A DNA stretch of 30,838 bases from Flavobacteriales bacterium UBA3364 (GCA_002360495.1 DEQO01000078.1:385-31222); one strand, 5' to 3'; counted from the first letter of the stretch, positions 1-8,313 are shown. The notes: generated by a model from the letters alone, not told the origin. Made by a program: numbers and translations.

Positions 1-1
1 C

Positions 2-268
2 ATGTACCACGACCAGGGCCTGGCGCCCTTCAAGGCACTCAGCTTCGGACATGGGGTCAACTTCACTGCCGGCCTGCCGATCGTACGCACCAGTCCCGAT
101 CACGGCACCGGATCGGATATCGCTGGGCAGGGCGTGGCAGATGAGGGAAGCTTCAGGGCGGCCGTTTGGCTGGCCGAGGACATCCACCGCAACAGGGAGA
201 GATACAAGACCTTGGCAGTCAATCCATTGCAGCCACAGAAGCGGGAAAAGGAACGGAAAGATGGTTGA
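2..268 (+). CDS. pdxA: PdxA, 4-hydroxythreonine-4-phosphate dehydrogenase (3' part only)
   Basis: This is the C-terminal 88 residues of a gene that begins before the window. PdxA oxidises 4-phosphohydroxy-L-threonine with NAD in the DXP-dependent pyridoxal phosphate pathway in the cytoplasm. The visible part opens with YHDQGL, whose His is a metal ligand in the family. It continues with the conserved VNFTAGLP and the SPDHGTGSDIAG segment that lines the substrate site. The tail after about residue 65 is short and charged, as expected for a C-terminus. PdxA upstream of DUF177-rpmF-plsX is a common Bacteroidota arrangement. A compact GC-rich inverted repeat (298-303 with 325-330) and a promoter box lie between it and the next gene, so it probably ends its own transcript. 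The first Met in view is internal. Confidence 0.93.
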   Translation: MYHDQGLAPFKALSFGHGVNFTAGLPIVRTSPDHGTGSDIAGQGVADEGSFRAAVWLAEDIHRNRERYKTLAVNPLQPQKREKERKDG

Positions 269-350
269 GCGGGTGCCTCCATTCCATGGATGGATGCATC
301 CGGCCCTGGCCGGCCGTTGATCCACCGGATCCCCGATCCTCCCAAACTTC

Positions 351-358
351 TACATTTG
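351..358 (+). promoter_or_regulatory. Bacteroidota -7 promoter box (TACATTTG) for the DUF177-rpmF-plsX cluster
   Basis: TACATTTG is a perfect match to the Bacteroidota sigma -7 consensus TANNTTTG. It ends 28 bases before the DUF177 start codon, nearly the same spacing as the identical octamer before nuoA. No clear TTTG -33 box is seen at 19-21 bases upstream. The assignment rests on the consensus and the position only. Confidence 0.6.
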
Positions 359-386
359 CGGTCCCTTTGTCGGGAACTCTTCCCCA

Positions 387-914
387 ATGGAGCCGCTCCA
401 GGACCATACCATCGCATTCTCCGGCTTGAAGGACGGCGAACACGCTTTCCGGTTCATTCTGGAGCAGCCTTTCTTTGATGCATCCGGGGAGGAAGAGTGG
501 GAAGGCGGCAATGTCACCGTGGATGTGACCCTGGACAAAAGCGCCTCCCTGTTGGTGGCGAACATGCATGCCACCGGTACCGTCACCCTGCGCTGCGACC
601 GTTGCAATGCCCCCTTGCACTTCCCTTTGAACGGCAAACAGCGGCAGATCTTCAGCCTATCGGGCGAAGAACAGATGGATGATGACGAGTTGGTGAGCCT
701 TGACGCTCGCGAACACAGCATCAACTTGACGCATTATATCTACGAATGCCTTCGCCTGGCATTGCCCATCCGCCACGTGCACGCTCCAGGGCAGTGCGAT
801 CCTGAAGTGGAAAAGGTACTGAGCAAGCTGATCGTGGAACATGAACCAACTCCCGACCCTCGTTGGGAGGTTTTGAAGGAATTGAAACACGAGGGGCCAA
901 AGCCAAAACGATAG
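387..914 (+). CDS. DUF177 (YceD-family) protein
   Basis: A 175-residue YceD/DUF177 family protein. Family members are encoded directly before rpmF in most bacteria; in plants and E. coli they have been linked to 23S rRNA maturation, so a ribosome-biogenesis role is likely but not shown here. Sequence signs are the N-terminal beta-rich part, the central conserved segment with LRCDRC (Cys70 and Cys73), an acidic stretch following it, and the C-terminal NLTHYIYECLRLALPIR region typical of the family. The C-terminus is rich in Lys and Pro. The start at 387 gives the usual family N-terminus (MxPL...FSGLKxGxH) and sits 28 bases after a -7 box. Six bases separate it from rpmF, so the two are co-transcribed. 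Confidence 0.9.
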   Translation: MEPLQDHTIAFSGLKDGEHAFRFILEQPFFDASGEEEWEGGNVTVDVTLDKSASLLVANMHATGTVTLRCDRCNAPLHFPLNGKQRQIFSLSGEEQMDDDELVSLDAREHSINLTHYIYECLRLALPIRHVHAPGQCDPEVEKVLSKLIVEHEPTPDPRWEVLKELKHEGPKPKR

Positions 915-920
915 ACGACC

Positions 921-1115
921 ATGCCAAATCCGAAGCGACGATTCTCCAAGATGCGTACGGCCAGCCGCCGTAGCACGAAAAAGGCCGGCGTGCCCACATT
1001 GAGCACCGATCCGAACACGGGAGAGGTGCATATGCGCCACCGTGCCTTCAAAGTAGGGGAAGACCTCTACTACAACGGCAAGCTGATGGTCTCCGGCACC
1101 GAAGCCGCAGAATAA
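921..1115 (+). CDS. rpmF: 50S ribosomal protein L32
   Basis: A 64-residue bL32. The N-terminus MPNPKRRFSKMRTASRR is the basic, rRNA-binding tail of the family. The C-terminal half lacks all four zinc-ribbon cysteines (TDPNTGEVHMRHR in place of a CxxC pair), so this is the cysteine-free form common in Bacteroidota. It lies between DUF177 (6-base gap) and plsX (36-base gap). Linkage of L32 to plsX and fabH is a widespread arrangement coupling ribosome and membrane-lipid synthesis genes. Confidence 0.97.
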   Translation: MPNPKRRFSKMRTASRRSTKKAGVPTLSTDPNTGEVHMRHRAFKVGEDLYYNGKLMVSGTEAAE

Positions 1116-1151
1116 GGCCAACTGTCTGAACGTGCCCAACCGCAACCTCGC

Positions 1152-2090
1152 ATGAGGATCGGACTGGACATCATGGGCAGCGACCACGGTCCGGTCGTAC
1201 CCGTGCGAGCAGCCGTCATGGCCGTGCGCGAACTGCCGGCGGACGTCCGTTTGGTATTGATCGGGGACGAGCCCCGGATCAGGGAGCTCATCGCTGCCGA
1301 GAACGCTGATCCCGCAGCCTTCGATATCGTCCCCAGCCAGGACGATATCACCATGAACGACAACCCCACCAAGGCGCTCCAAGCCAAACCACGCAGCAGT
1401 ATCAGTCTGGGCTTCCACCTGATGAAGGAGGGCAAGATCGATGCCTTCGCGAGCGCTGGCAACACCGGAGCCATGCTGGTGGGTAGCATCTTCATCATCA
1501 AGCCGATCCAAGGGGTCATCCGTCCGTGCATCCCTACGTTGGTCCCCAAGGAGAAAGGTGGGCTCGGTGTGCTGTTGGATGTCGGCGCCAACGCGGATTG
1601 CAAAGCCGATGTACTGGCCCAATTCGGTTTGCTCGGGGCCATGCTGGCCGAGCACGTCTATCATATCCCGGCCCCGAAAGTGGGCCTGTTGAACATCGGC
1701 GAAGAAGAGAAGAAGGGCGATCTACTGCGGCAGGCGACCTACGAACTGATGAAGGACCAACAGCTCTACACCTTCGCAGGGAACGTGGAGGGTCGGGACC
1801 TGTTCACCGACAAGGCGGACGTCATGGTCTGCGACGGCTTTACGGGCAACGTTGTGTTGAAAGTGATCGAAGGGTTCCACGACCTTCTGGAGGCCCATGG
1901 AGTGGACGACCCGTTCCTTCACCGGTTCAACTACGAGAATTACGGTGGCCTGCCAGTGCTGGGCGTGAACGGCAACGTCATCATCGGCCACGGCATCAGC
2001 AACGAGATCGCTACGAAGAGCATGATCCTGGCAACGCGCGAAGTGGTGCTGAGCAAGCTCAACGACCGCATTCGGGAGGCGCTGATCTGA
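1152..2090 (+). CDS. plsX: PlsX, phosphate acyltransferase
   Basis: A 312-residue PlsX, full length for the family. It converts acyl-ACP and phosphate to acyl-phosphate, which PlsY then uses to acylate glycerol-3-phosphate; it acts peripherally at the membrane. Recognisable segments are GLDIMGSDHGP at residues 3-13 (the family DxMGGD site, here with Ser for the second Gly), a SAGNTGAML motif near residue 100, LLNIGEEEKKG near 180 and CDGFTGNVVLK near 225-235. The start fits because it places the GxDxMG motif at the extreme N-terminus. It is followed by 185 bases before fabH, so fabH may also have its own promoter. Confidence 0.95.
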   Translation: MRIGLDIMGSDHGPVVPVRAAVMAVRELPADVRLVLIGDEPRIRELIAAENADPAAFDIVPSQDDITMNDNPTKALQAKPRSSISLGFHLMKEGKIDAFASAGNTGAMLVGSIFIIKPIQGVIRPCIPTLVPKEKGGLGVLLDVGANADCKADVLAQFGLLGAMLAEHVYHIPAPKVGLLNIGEEEKKGDLLRQATYELMKDQQLYTFAGNVEGRDLFTDKADVMVCDGFTGNVVLKVIEGFHDLLEAHGVDDPFLHRFNYENYGGLPVLGVNGNVIIGHGISNEIATKSMILATREVVLSKLNDRIREALI

Positions 2091-2201
2091 GGGTTGCCAA
2101 GGAGGCGTTAAAGCGCAGGGTGTGTTGACCGACGACGCCCCTCATGAACGGTCGTTCGTGCCATTACCGCTGTCCACACGGACCCACTTCCCCGGTATGA
2201 A

Positions 2202-2209
2202 TACCTTTC
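2202..2209 (+). promoter_or_regulatory. Possible -7 box (TACCTTTC) upstream of fabH
   Basis: TACCTTTC matches TANNTTTG at all but the last position and is followed by G. It lies 66 bases before the fabH start, in the 185-base plsX-fabH gap. No -33 TTTG is visible at the right distance. This is a weak candidate; the rest of the gap (2091-2275) holds only short imperfect palindromes such as GAACG-gt-CGTTC. Confidence 0.3.
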
Positions 2210-2275
2210 GCCCCCGGCCGCTTTGCCTTCAGGCCTTCCTGATCGCTGTGCCCCTGTGGTGAATTCCCCGAACTC

Positions 2276-3268
2276 ATGAAGACCCGCGCCGCCATAACCG
2301 CCGTGAACGGCTATCTGCCGGAATTCACCTTGAGCAATCAGGTGTTGGAGACCATGGTCGAGACCAGTGATGCCTGGATCACCGAACGCACCGGAATCAA
2401 AGAGCGACGGATCCTGAAAGGAAAGGACCAGGGCTTGAGCGTTATGGCCATCGAGGCCGTGAACGGGTTGCTGAAGAAACGGGGTATCGGCCCGGAGGAG
2501 ATCGACCTGATGATCGTGGCCACCGTAACGCCCGACCGCGTTTTCCCGGCGACGGCCAATATCATTTGCGATGCCATCGGCGCGAAGAACGCTTGGGGCT
2601 TCGACCTCATGGCGGCCTGTAGCGGCTTTCTCTATGCGCTGACAACGGGATCGCAGTTCGTCGAAAGCGGCAAACACAAGAAGGTGGTGGTGGTCGGTGG
2701 GGACAAGATGTCCAGCATCATCGATTATGAGGACCGCGCCACGTGCATCATCTTCGGCGATGGCTGCGGCGCCGTGCTGCTTGAACCGACCATGGACGAC
2801 GTTGGTGTGATGGACAGCATCCTGCGCAGCGATGGCAGCGGTTGCCAGTTCCTGCACCAGAAGGCCGGTGGTTCCATGCGCCCATCCACCGAACGTACGG
2901 TCGAGCGCAAGGAGCACTATGTCTATCAGGAAGGGAAGGCCGTGTTCAAGTTCGCGGTGACCAACATGGCCGATGTGAGCGCCGAGATCATGGAGAAGAA
3001 CGGCCTTACCGCGAATGACGTGGCATGGCTGGTCCCGCACCAGGCGAACAAGCGCATCATCGACGCGACGGCGCACCGCATGGGGCTTGATGACAGCAAG
3101 GTGATGGTGAACATCGAGAAGTACGGGAACACCACCAGCGGCACGATCCCACTTTGCCTTTGGGAGTGGGAGTCGAAGCTCAAGAAGGGCGATAATGTGA
3201 TCCTGAGCGCCTTCGGCGGCGGATTCACGTGGGGCGCGATCTGGCTGAAGTGGGCCTATGGCTCCTGA
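2276..3268 (+). CDS. fabH: FabH, beta-ketoacyl-ACP synthase III
   Basis: A 330-residue KAS III, which condenses an acyl-CoA primer with malonyl-ACP to start each fatty-acid chain. The full catalytic triad is present: Cys115 in AACSGF, His255 in VPHQANKR and Asn285 in YGNTTSGT. The C-terminal glycine-rich AFGGGFTWGA motif is intact. Length and N-terminus match the family. It stands between plsX and accB, so initiation of fatty-acid and phospholipid synthesis is encoded in one place. The presence of the triad and the ordering make the assignment secure. The primer preference (branched or straight) cannot be read from sequence alone. Confidence 0.97.
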   Translation: MKTRAAITAVNGYLPEFTLSNQVLETMVETSDAWITERTGIKERRILKGKDQGLSVMAIEAVNGLLKKRGIGPEEIDLMIVATVTPDRVFPATANIICDAIGAKNAWGFDLMAACSGFLYALTTGSQFVESGKHKKVVVVGGDKMSSIIDYEDRATCIIFGDGCGAVLLEPTMDDVGVMDSILRSDGSGCQFLHQKAGGSMRPSTERTVERKEHYVYQEGKAVFKFAVTNMADVSAEIMEKNGLTANDVAWLVPHQANKRIIDATAHRMGLDDSKVMVNIEKYGNTTSGTIPLCLWEWESKLKKGDNVILSAFGGGFTWGAIWLKWAYGS

Positions 3269-3302
3269 CCCTCAAACAGTTAGCCTGGTATCCATCCAAG
3301 CC

Positions 3303-3332
3303 TTTGCAACTCCCTGCACTATCCTACCTTCG
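3303..3332 (+). promoter_or_regulatory. Candidate accB promoter (TTTG - 18 bases - TACCTTCG)
   Basis: TTTG at 3303-3306 and TACCTTCG at 3325-3332 are separated by 18 bases, near the usual spacing of Bacteroidota -33 and -7 boxes. The -7 box differs from TANNTTTG at one position. It predicts a transcript start close to 3338, which favours the accB start at 3365 over an in-frame ATG at 3338. Confidence 0.45.
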
Positions 3333-3364
3333 CCCGCATGTCGGCCAACCAAGAGCAATCCCCG

Positions 3365-3853
3365 ATGAACCTATCGCAGATCCAGGAATTGATCAAGTTC
3401 GTCGCCAAGAGTGGCGTGAGCGAGGTGGAGATCGAACAGAAGGATTTCAAGATCACGATCAAAACCCCCGCCGGCAAGCGTGAAGTGCAGGTGGTCACCG
3501 CTGCGGCTCCGGCCTATGCCCCAGCGCCGGTATCGGCGCCTGCCCCAGCTCCTGTTGCGGTTCCTGCAGCGGCACCGGCCCCAGCTGCCCCAGCTGCTTC
3601 CGCGGACTCCAAATACGTCACCATCAAGGCGCCCATGATCGGCACCTTCTACCGCTCCGCAGGGCCGGGAAAACCGGTCTTCGTGAACGTTGGGGATGAA
3701 GTGAAACCCGGCAAGCCGATCTGCATCATCGAAGCCATGAAGCTCTTCAACGAGATCGAGAGCGATGTCGCGGGCAAGATCGTGAAGGTCTTGGTGGACG
3801 ATGCCAAGCCCGTGGAGTACGATCAGCCCTTGTTCTTGGTCGATCCAGCGTAG
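3365..3853 (+). CDS. accB: AccB, biotin carboxyl carrier protein of acetyl-CoA carboxylase
   Basis: A BCCP of 162 residues from the chosen start. It carries biotin between the biotin carboxylase AccC and the carboxyltransferase during malonyl-CoA synthesis. The N-terminal 35 residues (MNLSQIQELIKFVAKSG, then the FKITIKT strand) match Bacteroidota AccB. A flexible Ala/Pro linker follows, to about residue 80, and then a biotinyl domain with EAMKLFNE, where Lys126 is the biotinylation site. An in-frame ATG at 3338 would add nine residues. I prefer 3365 because family members start with M-N-x-x-x-I-Q, and because a promoter-like pair would place the transcript start near 3338. A repeat element separates it from accC. 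Confidence 0.95.
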   Translation: MNLSQIQELIKFVAKSGVSEVEIEQKDFKITIKTPAGKREVQVVTAAAPAYAPAPVSAPAPAPVAVPAAAPAPAAPAASADSKYVTIKAPMIGTFYRSAGPGKPVFVNVGDEVKPGKPICIIEAMKLFNEIESDVAGKIVKVLVDDAKPVEYDQPLFLVDPA

Positions 3854-3859
3854 AGGTTA

Positions 3860-3962
3860 GCCGCAAAGGCGCTAAGACGCAAAGAAGAGTCCGATGAATG
3901 ATGGCAATACCGCACGGGTCGAGTTGAGGAGGGCATACTTTGTGCCTCTGCGCCTTTGCGGC
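3860..3962 (+). repeat. Octamer-built inverted-repeat element A (accB/accC junction)
   Basis: The left arm 3860-3884 and right arm 3938-3962 are inverted repeats, with 21 of 25 positions complementary and a 53-base centre. After the outer G, each arm is three tandem octamers. Left: CCGCAAAG (3861), GCGCTAAG (3869), ACGCAAAG (3877). Right, read on the minus strand: CCGCAAAG, GCGCAGAG, GCACAAAG. All six fit NCRCNRAG. The centre contains no credible gene. The same architecture occurs at 12980-13108 and 14880-15338. It could form a long RNA hairpin in the accB-accC transcript. The strand is given as that of the transcript. Confidence 0.85.
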
Positions 3963-3976
3963 CAATACACCTTCTG

Positions 3977-5323
3977 ATGTTCAAGAAGATCCTCATCGCC
4001 AACCGCGGCGAGATCGCCCTGCGTGTGATCCGTACCTGCCGGGAAATGGGCATCAAGACGGTGGCGGTCTACAGCACGGCCGATAAGGAGAGCCTCCACG
4101 TGCGATTCGCGGACGAGGCCGTTTGCATCGGCCCGCCGGTGAGCAAGGAGAGCTACCTGAACATGCCGCGCATCATCGCAGCAGCCGAGATCACCAACGC
4201 CGATGCCATCCATCCTGGATACGGCTTCCTCAGCGAGAACAGCAAGTTCAGCAAGCTCTGCCAGCAGCACAACATCAAGTTCATCGGCGCAACGCCCGAG
4301 CAGATCGAGGCCATGGGCGACAAGGCCACCGCGAAGGCCACGATGATCGCCGCCGGTGTTCCGGTGGTGCCCGGAACGGAAGGCCTGGTGACCGACATCG
4401 CGGTCGCGAAGAAGGAAGCGAAGAAGATCGGCTACCCCGTGATCCTGAAGGCCACAGCGGGCGGCGGCGGCAAAGGCATGCGCCTGGTGTGGAAGGAAGA
4501 GGAGTTCCAGGAAGCATTCGAGAAGGCGAGCCAAGAGGCGGCTGCCGCCTTCGGGAACCCCGGCATGTACATGGAGAAGTACATCCTGGAGCCTCGCCAC
4601 ATCGAGATCCAGATCGCGGGTGACCAGTACGGCACCTTCTGCCACATGAGCGAGCGCGACTGCAGCATCCAGCGCCGCCACCAAAAGCTCGTGGAGGAAA
4701 CGCCCTCGCCCTTCATGACGAAGACGTTGCGGAAAAAGATGGGCGAGGCCGCGATCAAGGCGGCTGCCAGCGTGAATTACGAAGGCGTAGGAACCGTGGA
4801 ATTCCTGGTGGACAAGGACCGGAACTTCTACTTCATGGAGATGAACACCCGGATCCAGGTGGAGCACACGATCACCGAGGAGGTGATCGACTACGACCTG
4901 ATCCGCGAGCAGATCAAGATCGCTGCGGGCATTCCCATCAGCGGCCTCAACTACGAGCCCACGCGCCACAGCATCCAATGCCGCATCAATGCGGAGGATC
5001 CCTTCCACAACTTCCGGCCGACCCCCGGAAAGATCACCAGCTACCACAGTCCTGGTGGCCACGGCGTTCGCGTGGATACGCACGTCTATGCCGGCTACAG
5101 CATCCCGCCGAACTACGATAGCATGATCGGCAAGCTGATCGTGAGCGCACAGACGCGGGAGGAGGCCATCACCAAGATGGAACGCGCCTTGAGCGAGTAC
5201 GTGATCGAAGGCGTCAGCACCACGATCCCCTTCCACCTCCAACTGATGCAGAACGAGCAGTTCCGCAAAGGCAACTTCACCACGAAGTTCCTGGAGGATT
5301 TCGAGATCAAGAAGCCGGGGTAG
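3977..5323 (+). CDS. accC: AccC, biotin carboxylase subunit of acetyl-CoA carboxylase
   Basis: A 448-residue biotin carboxylase, close to the 449 residues of E. coli AccC. It carboxylates the biotin on AccB using ATP and bicarbonate. The N-terminal domain begins MFKKILIANRGEIA; the ATP-grasp glycine loop GGGGKGMR is at residues 162-169; the catalytic EMNTRIQVEH is at 288-297; the C-terminal domain carries the expected RINAEDP and the FxPxPG turn. An in-frame TTG at 3956 lies inside the right arm of the adjacent repeat and is rejected as a start. The accB stop lies 123 bases upstream, most of it taken by the repeat element, which is unusual for a pair normally tightly spaced. Confidence 0.97.
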   Translation: MFKKILIANRGEIALRVIRTCREMGIKTVAVYSTADKESLHVRFADEAVCIGPPVSKESYLNMPRIIAAAEITNADAIHPGYGFLSENSKFSKLCQQHNIKFIGATPEQIEAMGDKATAKATMIAAGVPVVPGTEGLVTDIAVAKKEAKKIGYPVILKATAGGGGKGMRLVWKEEEFQEAFEKASQEAAAAFGNPGMYMEKYILEPRHIEIQIAGDQYGTFCHMSERDCSIQRRHQKLVEETPSPFMTKTLRKKMGEAAIKAAASVNYEGVGTVEFLVDKDRNFYFMEMNTRIQVEHTITEEVIDYDLIREQIKIAAGIPISGLNYEPTRHSIQCRINAEDPFHNFRPTPGKITSYHSPGGHGVRVDTHVYAGYSIPPNYDSMIGKLIVSAQTREEAITKMERALSEYVIEGVSTTIPFHLQLMQNEQFRKGNFTTKFLEDFEIKKPG

Positions 5324-5339
5324 GTCCGCGATCCCGGAC
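5324..5339. terminator. Short palindrome between convergent genes
   Basis: GTCCG and CGGAC (5324-5328 and 5335-5339) form a small palindrome immediately after the accC stop. The next gene converges from the other strand only 32 bases away. No T-run follows on either strand, so a terminator role is only a possibility suggested by position. Confidence 0.25.
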
Positions 5340-5355
5340 GAACGGGTTTCCGGAG

Positions 5356-6825
5356 CTAGGGTATAATACGCTCCGTAGAAAGCGAATCGCCGATCGTTCG
5401 GAACACTACGCCGTGGGTCAGGCCTCGATCGCGCAGGAATTGTTCCGCCTGCTTTACCGAAGCCACCCCCAGCACGTTCCGGTGCGCATACCAGACCACC
5501 TGCGGCTCGGTTGAAAGGCCTATTGCGAACACGACATCATCGGGTGCGGCTCCCTTCGCAATGGCGCGGCCCAGCTCCATCTCCACCCCATAGCGCCCAT
5601 GGTCCTTTCCGGGAAGGGGATTGATGCGGTAGAAATACAGCACACCAGCGAGGCAGGTCCCAACCACCGCACCGGCAGCCCATCGCCGCGGAAGTGAAGC
5701 AAGCCCTATCCCGGCCGATCCACACAGGAGCGGTCCTGCTTTGAGGGCTGCGAAATCATGTTCAGCATATTGAAGCAGGAGTGCGTGGTCCAACAGCACT
5801 GGAAGACCGGTCAATGCCATGAAGAGTACCAGGCCCGGCGCTCCATCCGGTAGAGCAGCCTTGCCGCGGGATCGCGCGATCGCAAGGACCATCAAAAGCA
5901 ATAGCACAGGCAGGAATCCCATGCGGTAGTTGATGACGAGTTGGCGCAAGAGCGGCCAAGGACCATCGGGCAGGGCGAACGTTCCGCGAACCGCGAAACG
6001 GGCGGCGAAATGGGCCAGCAAGGCTTGTGCATCGACCACCTGGAGATAGCGCCAGGCGGTAAGTCCAAGGGCCGTGACCACTGCGAAGATGGCCACCAGG
6101 ACCACTCCGTACCATTTCGGTGCTCGTTCTTTCCACCAACGCCAAAGCGCCACCAGGACGGCAGTGATAGCAGCGAAGACGCCAAGCCAACTCGTATAGA
6201 CCGTAAGGAACAAGGTCACTCCGAAAAACACCAGCGAATGCGGCGGGATCCCTCCTTTCACACGGAAGACCCGCATCGCGAAGACCAGATGCAGGACCCA
6301 GAAATTCTGGACGAACATGTCGCTCATGTACACATTACCGTGGAACCACAGCGGCGCAGGCATGAACAGATAGAGCAGCGCCGTGAACAGCGGCGCAGAA
6401 GAGCAGACGGTTCCGGGAAGGATCTCCCGCACAGCGAAGAACAATGCGATGGCCGTGATCAGGTGAAAGAGCAGGTTGAACACTTGTAGCCCGAGCACAT
6501 TCGGCGCAACACCGATGGCGGCGAATACGACATAGGGAAGTTCGTAGGCCAGCGGCGGGTGCGAGAAGTAGTACAGGCCGATCGCGCGCTGATCGCGGGT
6601 GAAGTGCTCCGAAGGCATCATCGCGTCGGCCTCCCGGACAAAGCCCCCGGAGGGTACACCGTGGTGGGTCGCGAACCCGTCCTCGTACCAGTTCGTCAGG
6701 GCGATCAGCGTGAACGCCGTGCAGAACTCATGGTGTGCGGATAGCGGCCTGTTCAACTGCGGCCAGCGCACAGCCACGCTCACGAGGAACGCAGCGGTCA
6801 CGATCCACAAGGCCTGCTTTGACAT
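5356..6825 (-). CDS. Multi-membrane GT-C-like glycosyltransferase (putative)
   Basis: A 489-residue integral membrane protein with about ten hydrophobic segments. It starts with a membrane helix, then a periplasmic loop with acidic and His residues (SAHHEF around residue 30) and a FSHPPLAYELPYVVFAAIGV segment near 110. HPPL after an early acidic loop is characteristic of GT-C enzymes of the PMT/ArnT type, which transfer sugars from polyprenyl-phosphate donors on the outer face of the inner membrane. Helices continue to about residue 400, followed by a soluble C-terminal domain of about 85 residues. The family match is by motif and topology only; substrate is unknown. It is divergent from a second GT-C-like gene with 59 bases between starts, suggesting a shared role in envelope or protein glycosylation. 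Confidence 0.6.
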   Translation of the reverse strand: MSKQALWIVTAAFLVSVAVRWPQLNRPLSAHHEFCTAFTLIALTNWYEDGFATHHGVPSGGFVREADAMMPSEHFTRDQRAIGLYYFSHPPLAYELPYVVFAAIGVAPNVLGLQVFNLLFHLITAIALFFAVREILPGTVCSSAPLFTALLYLFMPAPLWFHGNVYMSDMFVQNFWVLHLVFAMRVFRVKGGIPPHSLVFFGVTLFLTVYTSWLGVFAAITAVLVALWRWWKERAPKWYGVVLVAIFAVVTALGLTAWRYLQVVDAQALLAHFAARFAVRGTFALPDGPWPLLRQLVINYRMGFLPVLLLLMVLAIARSRGKAALPDGAPGLVLFMALTGLPVLLDHALLLQYAEHDFAALKAGPLLCGSAGIGLASLPRRWAAGAVVGTCLAGVLYFYRINPLPGKDHGRYGVEMELGRAIAKGAAPDDVVFAIGLSTEPQVVWYAHRNVLGVASVKQAEQFLRDRGLTHGVVFRTIGDSLSTERIIP

Positions 6826-6829
6826 ACGG

Positions 6830-6837
6830 CGAACTTA
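6830..6837 (-). promoter_or_regulatory. Possible -7 box (TAAGTTCG) for the leftward GT-C-like gene
   Basis: On the minus strand TAAGTTCG differs from TANNTTTG at one position and ends 4 bases before the ATG at 6825. That would leave almost no leader. Support is position and partial consensus only. Confidence 0.28.
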
Positions 6838-6867
6838 CGGCCCGGAGCGCGGCGTAAAGGGACCGTC

Positions 6868-6875
6868 TAGATTTG
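6868..6875 (+). promoter_or_regulatory. -7 promoter box (TAGATTTG) for the rightward GT-C-like gene
   Basis: TAGATTTG is a perfect TANNTTTG match in the short divergent gap. It ends 9 bases before the ATG at 6885, giving a very short leader. It overlaps an in-frame TTG at 6873, which argues against that codon as the start. Confidence 0.5.
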
Positions 6876-6884
6876 GGAAGCGCA

Positions 6885-8279
6885 ATGACAGTACCCTCAC
6901 CGATCCGTTTGCGATGGTGGCCGTTGCCGGTGTTCATCGCGCTGGCCTTCCTCATCTTCTGGCCCACGTTGGGGTTCCTGGCCTTCAGCGACGATCATTC
7001 CGCACTGTGGAATTCAGGCGTGCGCGGCATACCCTGGCGCAACGGCTTCTTCAGGCCGCTATCGGACCTCACCTTCCGGGCGGTCCATTCGTTCTGCGGC
7101 TCTTCGCCTTGGGAGCAGCGGGCTTTCAATGTGGCCCTGCACGGCGCGAACGCATTCCTGTTGTTCGCGTTCTTCGTTCGCTACGTGGGGCGATCGTCCG
7201 CTAGTGCATGGCCGGGTGCATGGCTCGCGGGACTGCTCTTCATCATTTACCCCTTCCACCAAGAGTCGATCGTTTGGATCGTAGGTCGTGAATCTTCATT
7301 GGGAACGTTCTTCGTGCTGCTGGGTCTCCTCCTCCTCAACGGCCCTGGGCCCCAATGGCGACGCATCGGCACGTCCTGTGCATCGATGTTCGTCGGTGCG
7401 CTATGCTATGAAAGTGCACTGTTGCTTCCGTTCCTGGTCATCCCACTTGCGCGCTACGGCCTGTTCGAACTGCCGACCGCGCCACGGAAGCTCGGGTTCG
7501 CATTCGGTGCGGTGATCGCGCTCTACGCGTTGCTGTGGCTGCTTCAAGGGCACCAGGCGGGTGGATCGTACCTCGGCGGTTTCCTGGAGAAAGATCCCAT
7601 GGCCTTGGTCGCCAGCATTCCCAAAGTGATCGCCCGCCTCTTCCTTCCACCCTTGGATCCCGTGTACATGAAAGTGGCGGCCACGGCATTGTTCCTTGCG
7701 ATCACGGTCGTGGTGGTGGTCACCTGGAGATCGACACGGGATGAGCGGACGGGTCGCAGTGGGATCCTGGCCATGGTCCTTCTCCTTGCGATCGCATGCG
7801 TATTGCCCGTGGTGGGTGGTGTGAGTACACGTACCTCGGAGAGCGATCGTTTCCTGTACATGCCATCGGCCTTCCTGTGCGTCACCCTGGCCATGCTCAT
7901 CACACGGATCCTGCAGCGCTGGGTCCACCACAGCGTGGTCCTATGCGTGGTCCTCGGCTCCATTGCGTTGCTCCGCGCGAACCATCGGAATTGGGAGCAC
8001 GCTTCAGCTACGACCGCTCGGATCCTGTCGCAATTGCCTTCGCCGCCGCGCAACGGACGCCTCTTCATTTCCGGCCTGCCGGACTCCTACTGCGGTGCCT
8101 TCATCTTCCGCAATGGATTTCGGGAAGCCGTCCATCTCCGCGGCCTGGATGGTGACCGGTACATCCCGGTCATTGCCATGGGGAGACCGGGTCTCGTGCA
8201 TTTCAGGGACGAGGACATCGTGCCGGGTCCGGACGATCGTTGGTTGGTGTGGCGCGAAGAAGAGTTCCACGAACGTTGA
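6885..8279 (+). CDS. TMTC/DUF1736-like GT-C membrane protein (putative mannosyl/glycosyltransferase)
   Basis: A 464-residue polytopic membrane protein resembling the transmembrane part of TMTC/DUF1736 GT-C proteins. Matching landmarks are FSDDHSAL after the first helix (the family DD), FFRPLSDLTF (the RPL segment), FNVALHGANAFLLF (the xxNxxLH helix), YPFHQESIVWIVGRESSL (the HPxHxExVAWIxGR segment) and ESDRFLYMPSAF (the RFLYLPS segment). Family members transfer sugars from dolichyl/polyprenyl phosphate on the outer membrane face; the donor and acceptor here are unknown. No TPR domain follows, unlike eukaryotic TMTCs; instead there is a 75-residue soluble tail. The ATG at 6885 is chosen because a promoter box covers the TTG at 6873. 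It may act with the divergent GT-C-like gene. Confidence 0.65.
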   Translation: MTVPSPIRLRWWPLPVFIALAFLIFWPTLGFLAFSDDHSALWNSGVRGIPWRNGFFRPLSDLTFRAVHSFCGSSPWEQRAFNVALHGANAFLLFAFFVRYVGRSSASAWPGAWLAGLLFIIYPFHQESIVWIVGRESSLGTFFVLLGLLLLNGPGPQWRRIGTSCASMFVGALCYESALLLPFLVIPLARYGLFELPTAPRKLGFAFGAVIALYALLWLLQGHQAGGSYLGGFLEKDPMALVASIPKVIARLFLPPLDPVYMKVAATALFLAITVVVVVTWRSTRDERTGRSGILAMVLLLAIACVLPVVGGVSTRTSESDRFLYMPSAFLCVTLAMLITRILQRWVHHSVVLCVVLGSIALLRANHRNWEHASATTARILSQLPSPPRNGRLFISGLPDSYCGAFIFRNGFREAVHLRGLDGDRYIPVIAMGRPGLVHFRDEDIVPGPDDRWLVWREEEFHER

Positions 8280-8313
8280 CCATACCGACCTCGCAAGCGC
8301 TTAACTTAACAGC

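Noticed and set aside
2091..2130. Degenerate octamer element after plsX
   Set aside because: The stretch has CCAAG- and GCGC-like pieces but no unit that fits NCRCNRAG in tandem and no opposite arm.
3956..3976. TTG start for accC upstream of 3977
   Set aside because: It lies in the right arm of element A, and family members begin at MFKKILIANRGE.
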